The position numbers were made by a program, and so were the translations under genes. Shown in pieces: positions 23,743 to 31,695 of a stretch of 34,132 bases of DNA; within the stretch, counting starts at the first letter, position 1; each line of letters begins with the position of its first letter. The DNA is taken from contig CALUWB010000018.1 of assembly GCA_944324375.1 (NCBI GenBank), positions 1-34,132 on the forward strand, given 5' to 3'. The notes beneath the pieces are model-generated. The model was not told where the DNA came from, ran no database searches, and saw only the letters and a program-made list of their open reading frames with translations. This DNA comes from Candidatus Gastranaerophilales bacterium (GTDB taxonomy: Bacteria; Cyanobacteriota; Vampirovibrionia; Gastranaerophilales; Gastranaerophilaceae).

Positions 23743-25110
23743 ATGAAAGAATTATTAATTTCTGCATTTAATTTGCATAAACTTGGGAAGGTTGATGAAG
23801 CAGAGAAAATTTACACCCAAATTTTAGAAAAAGAACCTAATAATATAAATGCTTTAGATTTACTTTCAAGAATTTTATTAGACAAAAAGGATTTTATTGC
23901 TTCAATTAATATTAATAAAAAAATATTAGAATTAGATTCTAGAAATCAAGATGCATTATTTGATATCGCAATAGCATATAAAAACATTGCAGATTTTGAA
24001 AATGCAATTTATTTTTATAAAAAAGTTATTGATTATTATCCTAATCTAATTCAAGCATATTATAATTTAGCAAGCATATATTCTGATTTAGGAGATATGA
24101 ATAATGCAATTTATTATTTTAACAAAGTGTTAGAATTCACACCTGAAGATAAAGAAACAAAATATTTTATTGCTATTGCATATATGAAAAATCGCCAATA
24201 TAAAAAAGGATTAGAATTTTTTGAAAATCGTTTGTGTCGAAAAAGTGCAGTTTTAACACAAGAACATACATATCCTAACATTATGAACAATGCTAAATTA
24301 TGGCAAGGTCAAGATATCAAAGACAAAACTATATATACATATTATGAAGCAGGTTTTGGTGATGTTTTAATGTTTTCAAGATATTTTATTTTATTGCAAG
24401 AAAAATGTAAAAAAATAATTTTTAAACCACAAGTTCAACTTACAGAACTTTTTAGAGAAAATTTTCCAAATATGCATGTAATGGATTACTTTGAACCTGA
24501 AGAAAAATTAGACTTTGATTATCACATACCTATATTAAGTTTGCCTTATGCTTTAGGTTTGAATGAAGATAACATGTTTATTGCTAAAAAATCATATTTA
24601 AAATCAAATAAAGAAAAAGCTGAAGCATATCACAAAAAATTTTTCAATAATAATAAATTTAAAATCGGAATAAAATGGCAAGGAAATACGATGTATGATT
24701 GGGAAAGAGTTATTGATGTTAAAGAATTTATAAAATTATTTAAAATTCCAAATACAAAATTCTATTCTTTCCAAACATTTGAAGGTTCAGAAGGGATAAA
24801 TGAGTTAAAAAAATATTATGATATTATTGATATTGGAAAAACATTAAATAATTTTTCGGATACAGCAGGAGCAATAGAAAATTTAGATTTAGTAATATGT
24901 AATGATACATCTTTAGCTCATTTAGCAGGGGCAATGAACAAACCTTGTTGGGTGTTATTACCATATTTATACAACTGGCGTTGGCACCAAGATTTATCGA
25001 GATGTGATTGGTACGACTCTGTTAAATTATTTAGACAATCAAATCCAAGAGATTGGGATTCTGTTTTTGATAAACTTTATGATAATTTATTGGCTATCTC
25101 CAATACTTAG
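23743..25110 (+). CDS. TPR protein with C-terminal glycosyltransferase (GT-B, GT9/GT41-like) domain
   Basis: Residues ~1-150 hold about four TPR units (AEKIYTQILEKEPNNINALD, LIQAYYNLASIYSDLGDMNN and so on). Residues ~190-455 match the glycosyltransferase-like domain often fused to TPRs in bacteria: YYEAGFGDVLMFSRYF, GIKWQGN near residue 309, and NDTSLAHLAGAMNKPCWVLL near 386. These are followed by the diagnostic NWRWHQD...WYDSVKLFRQ and GRDW-type ending (NPRDWDSVF). The donor-binding face is the C-terminal part. The acceptor is probably a protein or surface glycan recruited by the TPRs, but this is inference. No signal peptide. The 3' end overlaps the convergent gene by 17 bp. Confidence 0.8.
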   Translation: MKELLISAFNLHKLGKVDEAEKIYTQILEKEPNNINALDLLSRILLDKKDFIASININKKILELDSRNQDALFDIAIAYKNIADFENAIYFYKKVIDYYPNLIQAYYNLASIYSDLGDMNNAIYYFNKVLEFTPEDKETKYFIAIAYMKNRQYKKGLEFFENRLCRKSAVLTQEHTYPNIMNNAKLWQGQDIKDKTIYTYYEAGFGDVLMFSRYFILLQEKCKKIIFKPQVQLTELFRENFPNMHVMDYFEPEEKLDFDYHIPILSLPYALGLNEDNMFIAKKSYLKSNKEKAEAYHKKFFNNNKFKIGIKWQGNTMYDWERVIDVKEFIKLFKIPNTKFYSFQTFEGSEGINELKKYYDIIDIGKTLNNFSDTAGAIENLDLVICNDTSLAHLAGAMNKPCWVLLPYLYNWRWHQDLSRCDWYDSVKLFRQSNPRDWDSVFDKLYDNLLAISNT

Positions 25111-27289
25111 GTGTAAATATAACTAAAGGTAATTTATTTTCTACTGCAAAATCTAAAAGTTCATCGTTAATATAACTACCTTTTAGTTGAAAAATTCCTG
25201 TTAATTCAGGATTTGACAATAAACTTTCTGAATAAGAATTATTTCTATCAAGAATATATTCTAATGCATAATTTGTTGCTTTTAGTATTTTAGGATCATT
25301 TTCTTTAATAAAATCATATGAAATAGTTTTACCATTAGCTTTTGTTTTTAAATCAATGATTCTCTTTAAGTATTCTGCTTTGTTAATTTGTAATAATGAA
25401 GGAATATAACATGTAGCATTGGCTATAAAAGAGGACATATTATTTGGAGATATTTCTTTTAATTTTGAAGGAATATATCCAAATTCATATATCATATCTG
25501 ATTCACTTTTTGATAATGAAAAAATATCTTTTTCACTGTTAACAAAAATTTTCCCTAGTTTCCCTTTTAAAATTAAACCATTTTTATCATTTAAAGATGT
25601 TCCTGCAGTTGTATAATGGTTCCTTCCTACAAGACTTGCACAAATCACCTTATCATTTAATGGAAGTTGAAAAGCTTTAAAGTTTTTCAATTTCATAAGT
25701 TTTGTATTTCTTAGTCCATAATTTGCAAAACCAATATTATGAGTATGAACGTATGCATAGAAATTTGGAATATCATTAGCATTAGCAACCATTATTTTTC
25801 GACCATTAATAATTTCTTCATGGGCATATTTTAAAATGGTTTCTTTGTCTGTTTGTGGGATAATTTCCTCACAAGCGTTTAACTCATTGATTACATTTTT
25901 TAATTTTTTATCTAAAAATCTTGTTAAACCTTCTTTTTCTTTTGTTGAATATAACATTTGAGCCATTTCATAAGAATTACCTTCTCTTAAATCTTTTGCA
26001 GCAGAGAAAAATTCAAAAACTCTATCTGTAGAATAGATTGTCGATTTTCTTCTATTAATTGATATTATTTTATTATTAGTGGACATAAATCTTTCAGTCA
26101 AATCAGAATGTTTAATAATATTTGCAAGTTTTTCTGATTCATTCGTACTAAATCCATATTTTTGAGCAAAAATATAACTATCAAAAGCTATATCCTTCAA
26201 ATTACTTTCTGATGTATTATGTAATAATCCTGCAATTGTTATTAATTGTTTATCTTTTTCTGATAATTTATTAAACTGAGGATTTGAATATATTTTTCTC
26301 AATGAAATTATTGTATCAATATTAAGTTTTCTTCCATCTGTAAAAATTTCAGATAAAGTCTTTTCGATATCAGTTAATTTTTCTTGACTAATATTAGTTA
26401 AATCAGATTTTATAAAATTATTTAATTTAGATCTAAATTTATCAACATGATTTTTATCTAAAGGTTTCATTTCTTTAGTAATATCATCAACTAATTTATC
26501 TATTAAAGAAATATATTCTTTTTCTGAAGTTGGAAGAAGTTTGGATTCAAAAATATTTTTTTCTTTTAATAGTTTTCCAGCATAACCACTTGCAGTTATG
26601 CAATCTAATAAATTATTTTTTTCTGCTAAAGTTAGTTCTTCAATTGTTTTATTTTTTGGCAATTGTACAAAACTAGAAGTAATACTTTTTAGTATTGTTT
26701 TAATATCTTGATCTTGTGCTTCATTTTTATCATCAAATATTGCATTATCAATAAGATTATTAATTCTTTCAGTTTCTTCTTTATCTTGTTTAAGTTTTAA
26801 TGTCTTTGAATGCTTTAAATTTAGTTTTTTTACTTCTTGTTTTTGTATTAATTCTGCTTCAATTTTTTTATACGACTCTTTTTCTAAATTAGAATAATAA
26901 TCATACATATCAGCATAATTCCAAGTATTTTGTTTTTCTCTTGGTTTTAAATTTTTATCAATAGTTTCTGATGATAATTTATTCTTATTATTTATAATAG
27001 ATTTTATTTTTTGATATATATTTTGCGCTTCTTCTGTTGGTTTAAGTTCTTGATTAGGTAATTTTACTATTTTTTTCCACTTTTTATTTCGTATCATGTA
27101 AAAACCTGCAATTGCAGTTGTACCAATACTAACTAATAAATACTTTGCACCTTGATTTGTTTTTTTGTTATTATCAGAGTTATTACTAGCTACAGGCTTA
27201 GATTGAGGAACATTTTTAAATTTTAAATTTTGTTCCTTTGTATTATTACCTAATAAATTTGATTTAATATTATTTATATTTGAAATCAT
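25094..27289 (-). CDS. Large membrane-anchored protein with degenerate HD-like segment
   Basis: I prefer the ATG at 27289 (731 residues) to an in-frame GTG at 27298, though a Shine-Dalgarno is poor for both. Near the N-terminus is NLKFKNVPQ, a motif echoed in other proteins here. It is followed by a hydrophobic helix AKYLLVSIGTTAIAGFYMI and a basic stop KKWKK. A long Lys/Glu helical region spans residues ~70-330. Residues ~335-400 resemble an HD phosphohydrolase, with LITIAGLLHNTSE and IIKHSDL, but the metal-binding HD reads HN, so it is likely inactive or a chance likeness. The C-terminal ~230 residues match nothing I know. It has no partner gene on this strand nearby. Confidence 0.6.
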   Translation of the reverse strand: MISNINNIKSNLLGNNTKEQNLKFKNVPQSKPVASNNSDNNKKTNQGAKYLLVSIGTTAIAGFYMIRNKKWKKIVKLPNQELKPTEEAQNIYQKIKSIINNKNKLSSETIDKNLKPREKQNTWNYADMYDYYSNLEKESYKKIEAELIQKQEVKKLNLKHSKTLKLKQDKEETERINNLIDNAIFDDKNEAQDQDIKTILKSITSSFVQLPKNKTIEELTLAEKNNLLDCITASGYAGKLLKEKNIFESKLLPTSEKEYISLIDKLVDDITKEMKPLDKNHVDKFRSKLNNFIKSDLTNISQEKLTDIEKTLSEIFTDGRKLNIDTIISLRKIYSNPQFNKLSEKDKQLITIAGLLHNTSESNLKDIAFDSYIFAQKYGFSTNESEKLANIIKHSDLTERFMSTNNKIISINRRKSTIYSTDRVFEFFSAAKDLREGNSYEMAQMLYSTKEKEGLTRFLDKKLKNVINELNACEEIIPQTDKETILKYAHEEIINGRKIMVANANDIPNFYAYVHTHNIGFANYGLRNTKLMKLKNFKAFQLPLNDKVICASLVGRNHYTTAGTSLNDKNGLILKGKLGKIFVNSEKDIFSLSKSESDMIYEFGYIPSKLKEISPNNMSSFIANATCYIPSLLQINKAEYLKRIIDLKTKANGKTISYDFIKENDPKILKATNYALEYILDRNNSYSESLLSNPELTGIFQLKGSYINDELLDFAVENKLPLVIFTPKYWR

Positions 27290-27375
27290 AGAAAACACAA
27301 AAACTTAACCTACTATATAATAAAGTTTTTGTATATAAAAAAATTGCCTAAAATATTAAATATTAGCTAATTATC

Positions 27376-28023
27376 CTATCCTTTAATTAATATTTTTTTA
27401 GCTTCATTGATTGGTATTGCAAATCCTATTCCTATATTCGATACATTGTCATCAGGATTATAAATTGCTTGATTAATTCCTATAACTTCTCCTGTTGTAT
27501 TAACTAAAGGTCCTCCTGATGATCCTGGGTTTATAGCAGCATCAGTTTGAATTTTATTTTTTTTGTAATCAATTCTTGAAACGATGCCTTGAGTTAAAGT
27601 ACCATTAAAACCAAATGGATTTCCTATTGCTAAAACTTTTTGACCTACTTTTATATTTGATGAATCTCCAAATTTAACTGTTTTTAATGGGTGTTTTGGC
27701 GTAATTTTAATTAAAGCTAAATCTTTGCTTAAACCAGTTTGTTCAATAATTAATGCATCATATTTTTCACCATTTGCAACTGTTACTTCAATATTATTAC
27801 TATTATCGATAACATGTGAGCTTGTTAAAATTGTTCCATTTTTATCAATAATACACCCTGAACCACTCGATACTCCAGTAGGTATCTTTGCATCAATTGC
27901 AACTATTGCTGGATTAATTTTTTCATAAACATTTATATTCGTTATTTCTTCTCTTTCAAACGAAAAACAATTTGGTATAAAATTTATTAAACAAAACAAA
28001 CTTATTATTATTCTTTTTAACAT
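27376..28023 (-). CDS. Exported HtrA/DegP-type trypsin-like serine protease without PDZ domain
   Basis: This is a periplasmic or surface serine protease of the S1C (HtrA) group, 215 residues. A signal peptide (MLKRIIISLFCLINFI, ending near CFS) is followed by the protease domain. The catalytic triad is visible: H70 in LTSSHVI, D101 in SKDLALIKI and S169 in NPGSSGGPLV. Family marks GSGCIID, AIGNPFG and IGFAIPINEAKKIL are also present. Normal DegP/DegQ proteins continue into one or two PDZ domains that gate activity; this one stops right after the protease domain. The stop falls naturally, so it looks like a short form and not a truncation. The start follows GAGGAGAT. Confidence 0.9.
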   Translation of the reverse strand: MLKRIIISLFCLINFIPNCFSFEREEITNINVYEKINPAIVAIDAKIPTGVSSGSGCIIDKNGTILTSSHVIDNSNNIEVTVANGEKYDALIIEQTGLSKDLALIKITPKHPLKTVKFGDSSNIKVGQKVLAIGNPFGFNGTLTQGIVSRIDYKKNKIQTDAAINPGSSGGPLVNTTGEVIGINQAIYNPDDNVSNIGIGFAIPINEAKKILIKG

Positions 28024-28097
28024 AAGATCTCCTCATATATATTTTGCTTTTAATATAAATAAATAACATCTTAAAAGAGAGATTCTAAAGAATATTA

Positions 28098-28126
28098 TTG
28101 TTAGCTTTAAAATTTTATTTTATTAT
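28098..28126 (+). promoter_or_regulatory. Promoter of comF
   Basis: TTGTTA (28098-28103) and TATTAT (28121-28126) are 17 nt apart. Nine bases separate the -10 box from the ATG at 28136, which leaves no room for a Shine-Dalgarno. Confidence 0.55.
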
Positions 28127-28135
28127 TGAAATAGT

Positions 28136-28780
28136 ATGAAAAATGTTATTAGAAACTTATTAGATTGGATTTATAAAAGAAGATGTTATTGTTGTTCGTC
28201 TTCTAAAGAAAGTTTACCTATATGTTCAAAATGTTATAGTGAATTAGATTTTAATTCTCCAATGGTAGATAGAATAATTGCTGGCGTAAATGTTTATATT
28301 GCTGGTTCTTATGATAAGAATATGCAAAAAATTATTAGAGGTATAAAATATCATAATAAAAAAGAACTTGCATATTATCAAGCAAAATTCATGTATGAGT
28401 ATTTTAAAATGTTAGATATTAATAAACAGTTTCAAGTTGTTCCTGTCCCTTTGCATCAAGATAGACAGAGGAAGAGAAAATATAATCATATGGAGCTTGT
28501 GGCAAAAGAATTTTGTGAAATGACAGGTTTTATACCAAATTTTGAATTGATAAAAAGAATAAAAAATACGAAACCTCAATATAAATTATCAAGAGTAGAA
28601 AGAATGAATAATTTAAATAAAGCTTTCATAATTGATTTATCCAAATATGTAAATTTACCAATTTTGCTATTTGATGATATATGTACATCTGGGGCAACCT
28701 TTGAATCTTTAATATTAGAGCTTAATAAAAATAATATAAAAAATATTACTTGCTTTGCAACAACAAGTCCTAATTTTTAG
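28136..28780 (+). CDS. comF: ComF-family phosphoribosyltransferase-like protein
   Basis: ComF proteins belong to the competence machinery in many bacteria and have a type I PRTase fold. The 214-residue protein has an N-terminal zinc ribbon (RRCYCCSS...LPICSKCYSEL, two CxxC-type pairs). It continues with the ComF-typical AYYQAKFMYEYF, QVVPVPLHQDRQRKRKYNHMELVAKE, and the PRPP-binding loop LLFDDICTSGATF. Together with the DprA-like gene at the left edge it suggests DNA uptake or processing ability, though no comEC or pilus gene is in view. The 3' end overlaps a small convergent gene by 4 bp. Confidence 0.93.
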   Translation: MKNVIRNLLDWIYKRRCYCCSSSKESLPICSKCYSELDFNSPMVDRIIAGVNVYIAGSYDKNMQKIIRGIKYHNKKELAYYQAKFMYEYFKMLDINKQFQVVPVPLHQDRQRKRKYNHMELVAKEFCEMTGFIPNFELIKRIKNTKPQYKLSRVERMNNLNKAFIIDLSKYVNLPILLFDDICTSGATFESLILELNKNNIKNITCFATTSPNF

Positions 28781-29046
28781 TTATTATGCATAACAATAAA
28801 AGCTGATATTGCAAGAATAACAAGAATAGTTGCAGTTATAAGTTCTATAACAACAGAATTAATAGGAGTATTATTTAAACAACATTGTATTTGATACCCC
28901 ATTACTAAAACTTCTTTAAGAATATATATACATCCACAGAATAATCCTATCCTTAAACCAGAAGAAATAATTTCAACAAATGAATCCCAACTAGATTCAT
29001 TTTCATCAAATTCAAGGGGTTTATTTTCATTATTATTATATTCCAT
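28777..29046 (-). CDS. Small two-helix membrane protein
   Basis: The 89-residue protein has an acidic, Asn/Glu-rich N-terminus (~25 residues). It then has two hydrophobic segments, IGLFCGCIYILKEVLVMGYQ and VVIELITATILVILAISAFI, separated by a short Cys-containing loop, and ends MHNN. AGGAT precedes the ATG. No family is recognised. The hairpin layout would place both ends on the same side of the membrane. It converges on comF and is divergent from the exported protein at 29135. Confidence 0.65.
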   Translation of the reverse strand: MEYNNNENKPLEFDENESSWDSFVEIISSGLRIGLFCGCIYILKEVLVMGYQIQCCLNNTPINSVVIELITATILVILAISAFIVMHNN

Positions 29047-29122
29047 ATTTATAAATCCTATATTATTATATTAGCATATGTTTCTACTATGTAAAGATAT
29101 GGAAAGTTTTTTATAAGATAGG

Positions 29123-29128
29123 TATAAT
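29123..29128 (+). promoter_or_regulatory. -10 box TATAAT six bases before an ATG
   Basis: A perfect TATAAT at 29123-29128 lies six bases before the ATG at 29135, with no Shine-Dalgarno between. No clear -35 hexamer is seen at 16-18 nt. Confidence 0.4.
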
Positions 29129-29134
29129 AAAAAT

Positions 29135-30286
29135 ATGAATAAAGGTTTAGTACGTTTTTTAATAATAACAATGTTATGTTCTAATCTGTCTTGCTTTGCA
29201 GAAGATGTTTTTCAAGGGCATGCTCAAAAAGATGAAGAAAAACAACTTGATCAAAGTGAACTTTTTACCGGAAAAGTTGAAACCTTAGATAAACATGATG
29301 TTATTAAAATGACAGTTTCTCAAGTTATTGATGGAAGTTATTCATTAGAAGGTGATGAGTTTTTTGCAAAAGTTACCAGTGATGTATTGGGTGATAAAGG
29401 TGTCATAATTCCTAAAGGTACAATAGCACATGGAACTATTTATCAGACCTCAGAAGCAAAAAGACTAGGCCGTGATGGATATGTAAGTTTAAAATTTGAT
29501 TATTTAATAACTCCAGATGGGCGAGAAATTCCTATAGAAGGTAATATGTCAACCAAAATGCATCCTGTGAAAGCTGTTGGTAAAATCGTTGCTACTGATT
29601 TAGGTTATACTGCAGCTGGTGGTGTTATTGGTGGATATACAGCACTTAATGCTTTGGGTATAGAAGCTGCTATTGCATCTCAAGGATATACTGTTGCAGG
29701 AGGTGCAGCTATAGGAGGAACTGTTGGACTTGCAATGTCTTTATATCGTAAAGGAAAAAATGTTCTAATTTCTCCAGGTGATGAAATTAGAGTAAAGGTT
29801 TCATCTTCAATGAACCTTCCTGTATATAAAGAAGAAGCTTTAAAGCAAAAAGAAATAGATTTCCCTGGTTTAAAAGTAAGAATTGCAAATATTCTATTTG
29901 AAAAAGATCCATTTGGAGAACTAAATACTGTAACTTTATCAATGTCTATTTCTAATATGTCAAAAACCGTATTTTCTGGAATGGATGTTGCTTTGGTAAA
30001 TGATTTAGGACAAACATTTAATCCTACAGTTTTTGGTGATACTAAATTAATGTTTTCACAAATTAAACCAGGAGATAGAGTTGCAGGAAGAATGTCTTTT
30101 TCTGTAAATAATGTTAATGATTCTTTTTGGCTAACTTTTTATGATAGAATGACCAAAAAAGAAGTTGCTAAAATTTCACTTGATAATGCATATAAGCATG
30201 TATCTGACAAAACAAAGAAAAAGAATGATAAAATTCGCAAAAAGAAAACTAATTATTATAAAGAAAATTCTCCATTTGATGAATAA
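29135..30286 (+). CDS. Exported protein with VirB10-like beta domain and glycine-zipper segment
   Basis: A signal peptide (MNKGLVRFLIITMLCSNL, cleavage after CFA) starts a 383-residue protein. Residues ~55-150 have a pattern like the VirB10/TrbI beta-barrel fold: GDKGVIIPKGTIAHGTI, KRLGRDGYVSLKFDYL and REIPIEGN. Residues ~155-205 are Gly/Ala-rich (AAGGVIGGYTALNALG, AGGAAIGGTVGLAMS), like a glycine-zipper membrane element. After ISPGDEIRVKVS comes a beta-sandwich-like region (~245-355) resembling DUF4352-type envelope domains, and then a Lys-rich tail. It probably sits in the periplasm or outer membrane. No other type IV secretion gene is present, so I do not call it a conjugation protein. Confidence 0.65.
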   Translation: MNKGLVRFLIITMLCSNLSCFAEDVFQGHAQKDEEKQLDQSELFTGKVETLDKHDVIKMTVSQVIDGSYSLEGDEFFAKVTSDVLGDKGVIIPKGTIAHGTIYQTSEAKRLGRDGYVSLKFDYLITPDGREIPIEGNMSTKMHPVKAVGKIVATDLGYTAAGGVIGGYTALNALGIEAAIASQGYTVAGGAAIGGTVGLAMSLYRKGKNVLISPGDEIRVKVSSSMNLPVYKEEALKQKEIDFPGLKVRIANILFEKDPFGELNTVTLSMSISNMSKTVFSGMDVALVNDLGQTFNPTVFGDTKLMFSQIKPGDRVAGRMSFSVNNVNDSFWLTFYDRMTKKEVAKISLDNAYKHVSDKTKKKNDKIRKKKTNYYKENSPFDE

Positions 30287-30302
30287 TATTTTTTATAAAA
30301 AT

Positions 30303-30331
30303 AAAAAGCTCCGATTAATTCGGAGCTTTTT
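30303..30331. terminator. Bidirectional intrinsic terminator
   Basis: AAAAGCTCCGA (30304-30314) pairs with TCGGAGCTTTT (30320-30330) around a 5-nt loop, with A and T runs on the two sides. It separates the exported-protein gene from the convergent min operon and can serve both. Confidence 0.88.
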
Positions 30332-30362
30332 ATTAATAAAATCAAACGAAATAAGTTTTATT

Positions 30363-30881
30363 TTATTTAGTTTCATTATCTTCTATTTCTTCTATGTTTT
30401 CATCATTATCTTCTTCTATATCTACATTTTCTTCACCATCATCATCTGAAGAAAAATCATCATCATCATCTTCTTCTTCAAAATTATCTTCTTGAGAATC
30501 TGTATCATTATTCTCATCATCATCTTCTTCTTGTGACTCTTTATTTTTTTCTTCATCTTCAGCTTTAAGGATTTCTTCAATTTCTTTCTCGTCTTTTGCT
30601 CTGATAACAGGAATAGAAAGCATTAAAGCCATTTGATCATCTTCTTGTGCTAAATTTAAATCAAGAAGCTCTCTATCTAGTTCAAGATATTTTGATAGTA
30701 AATCAATAAGCTCATTTCTCATTCTTTCCATGATTGCAGGAGAAAGATTTGTTCTATCTTGCATTAAAACTAATTTAAGTCTATTGCAAGCAACATCTTT
30801 TGCAGATTCTTTATCCTTACTTTCAGCTTGATGAAAGAAACTTAAGACTTTATTATATAAACTTGCAAAAAGATCTTTCAT
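30363..30881 (-). CDS. minE: Cell division topological factor MinE with long acidic tail
   Basis: MinE stimulates the MinD ATPase and drives the Min oscillation or gradient that keeps the Z ring at mid-cell. Residues ~1-100 are MinE: an amphipathic N-terminal helix (MKDLFASLYNKVLSFF), the anti-MinCD helix ACNRLKLVLMQDRTNLSP, the dimer domain MRNELIDLLSKYLELD, and MALMLSIPVIRA at its end. Normal MinE stops at about 80-100 residues. Here about 65 more (108-172) are almost all Asp, Glu, Asn and Ser. The gene begins 1 nt after the minD stop with AAGGTG as ribosome site, so it is the third gene of minCDE. Confidence 0.9.
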   Translation of the reverse strand: MKDLFASLYNKVLSFFHQAESKDKESAKDVACNRLKLVLMQDRTNLSPAIMERMRNELIDLLSKYLELDRELLDLNLAQEDDQMALMLSIPVIRAKDEKEIEEILKAEDEEKNKESQEEDDDENNDTDSQEDNFEEEDDDDDFSSDDDGEENVDIEEDNDENIEEIEDNETK

Positions 30882-30882
30882 C

Positions 30883-31695
30883 TTACACCTTACCTTTCAA
30901 TTTAGTAAATAAGTTTTTAATCTTTTCTACAAAGCCCTTAGGTTGTCTTAAATCAAGGAAAGGAACATCTTCTCCCATGATACGTCTTGCAACATTTCTA
31001 TATGCTTGACCAGCAAGAGATTCATCGTCATTGACTATAGGTTCTCCTTTGTTAGTTGATGTTATAATTCCAGTATCTTCTGGTATTACGCCAATAAGTT
31101 CTGCTGATAATATTTCTACAACATCTTCTACACTCATCATATCATTTGATTCAATAAGATTTGGACGAACTCTATTAAGAAGAAGTTTATAGCTTTCAAT
31201 TTCTTCACGAGCCTCTAATAATCCAATAATTCTATCAGCATCTCTTACTGCAGACATTTCAGGTGTTGTGACAACAATAGCTTCAGAAGCTCCTGCCACT
31301 GCATTTTGGAAACCTTGTTCGATACCTGCAGGACAATCAACTAAAATAAAATCATATTTTTTCTTTAATTGTTCGCATATATCTTTTAATTGATCAGCAT
31401 TAACAGATGTTTTATCTCTTGTTTGTGCAGCTGCTAATAATGAAAGATTAGGATTCTTTTTATCTTTTACCAATGCTTGTCTAAGTTTACATCTTTCTTC
31501 TACTACATCAACAATTGTATAAACAATTCTATTTTCTAACCCTAATAACAAATCAAGGTTTCTTAATCCTATATCTGTATCTATTAAAACAACTTTATTT
31601 CCAGCTTTAGCAAGTGCAGTACCAATATTAGCACTTGTTGTTGTTTTACCAACTCCACCTTTACCTGATGTTATAACTATTACACGACCAGTCAT
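30883..31695 (-). CDS. minD: Septum site-determining ATPase MinD
   Basis: MinD is a membrane-cycling ATPase of the ParA/MinD group that recruits MinC to block FtsZ rings away from mid-cell. The 270-residue protein has the deviant Walker A KGGVGKTTTSAN near residues 11-18 with the signature Lys, the LIDTDIGLRNLDLLLGLE motif, and DFILVDCPAGIEQGF as Walker B. It ends in a basic amphipathic helix GFVEKIKNLFTKLKGK, the membrane-targeting sequence. Its ATG overlaps the minC stop (TAATG), so the two are translationally coupled. Confidence 0.98.
   Translation of the reverse strand: MTGRVIVITSGKGGVGKTTTSANIGTALAKAGNKVVLIDTDIGLRNLDLLLGLENRIVYTIVDVVEERCKLRQALVKDKKNPNLSLLAAAQTRDKTSVNADQLKDICEQLKKKYDFILVDCPAGIEQGFQNAVAGASEAIVVTTPEMSAVRDADRIIGLLEAREEIESYKLLLNRVRPNLIESNDMMSVEDVVEILSAELIGVIPEDTGIITSTNKGEPIVNDDESLAGQAYRNVARRIMGEDVPFLDLRQPKGFVEKIKNLFTKLKGKV

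Noticed and set aside
25094-27289. Active HD-domain phosphohydrolase
   Set aside because: The metal-binding His-Asp doublet reads His-Asn, and no clear first His or last Asp was found.
29135-30286. Conjugation or type IV secretion component
   Set aside because: Only a partial VirB10-like pattern is seen, without any other secretion gene.
30165-30449. Plus-strand frame of 94 codons ending in a Phe/Ile/Tyr run
   Set aside because: It overlaps the 3' end of the exported-protein gene, crosses a strong terminator, and its hydrophobic run is the antisense of the MinE acidic tail.
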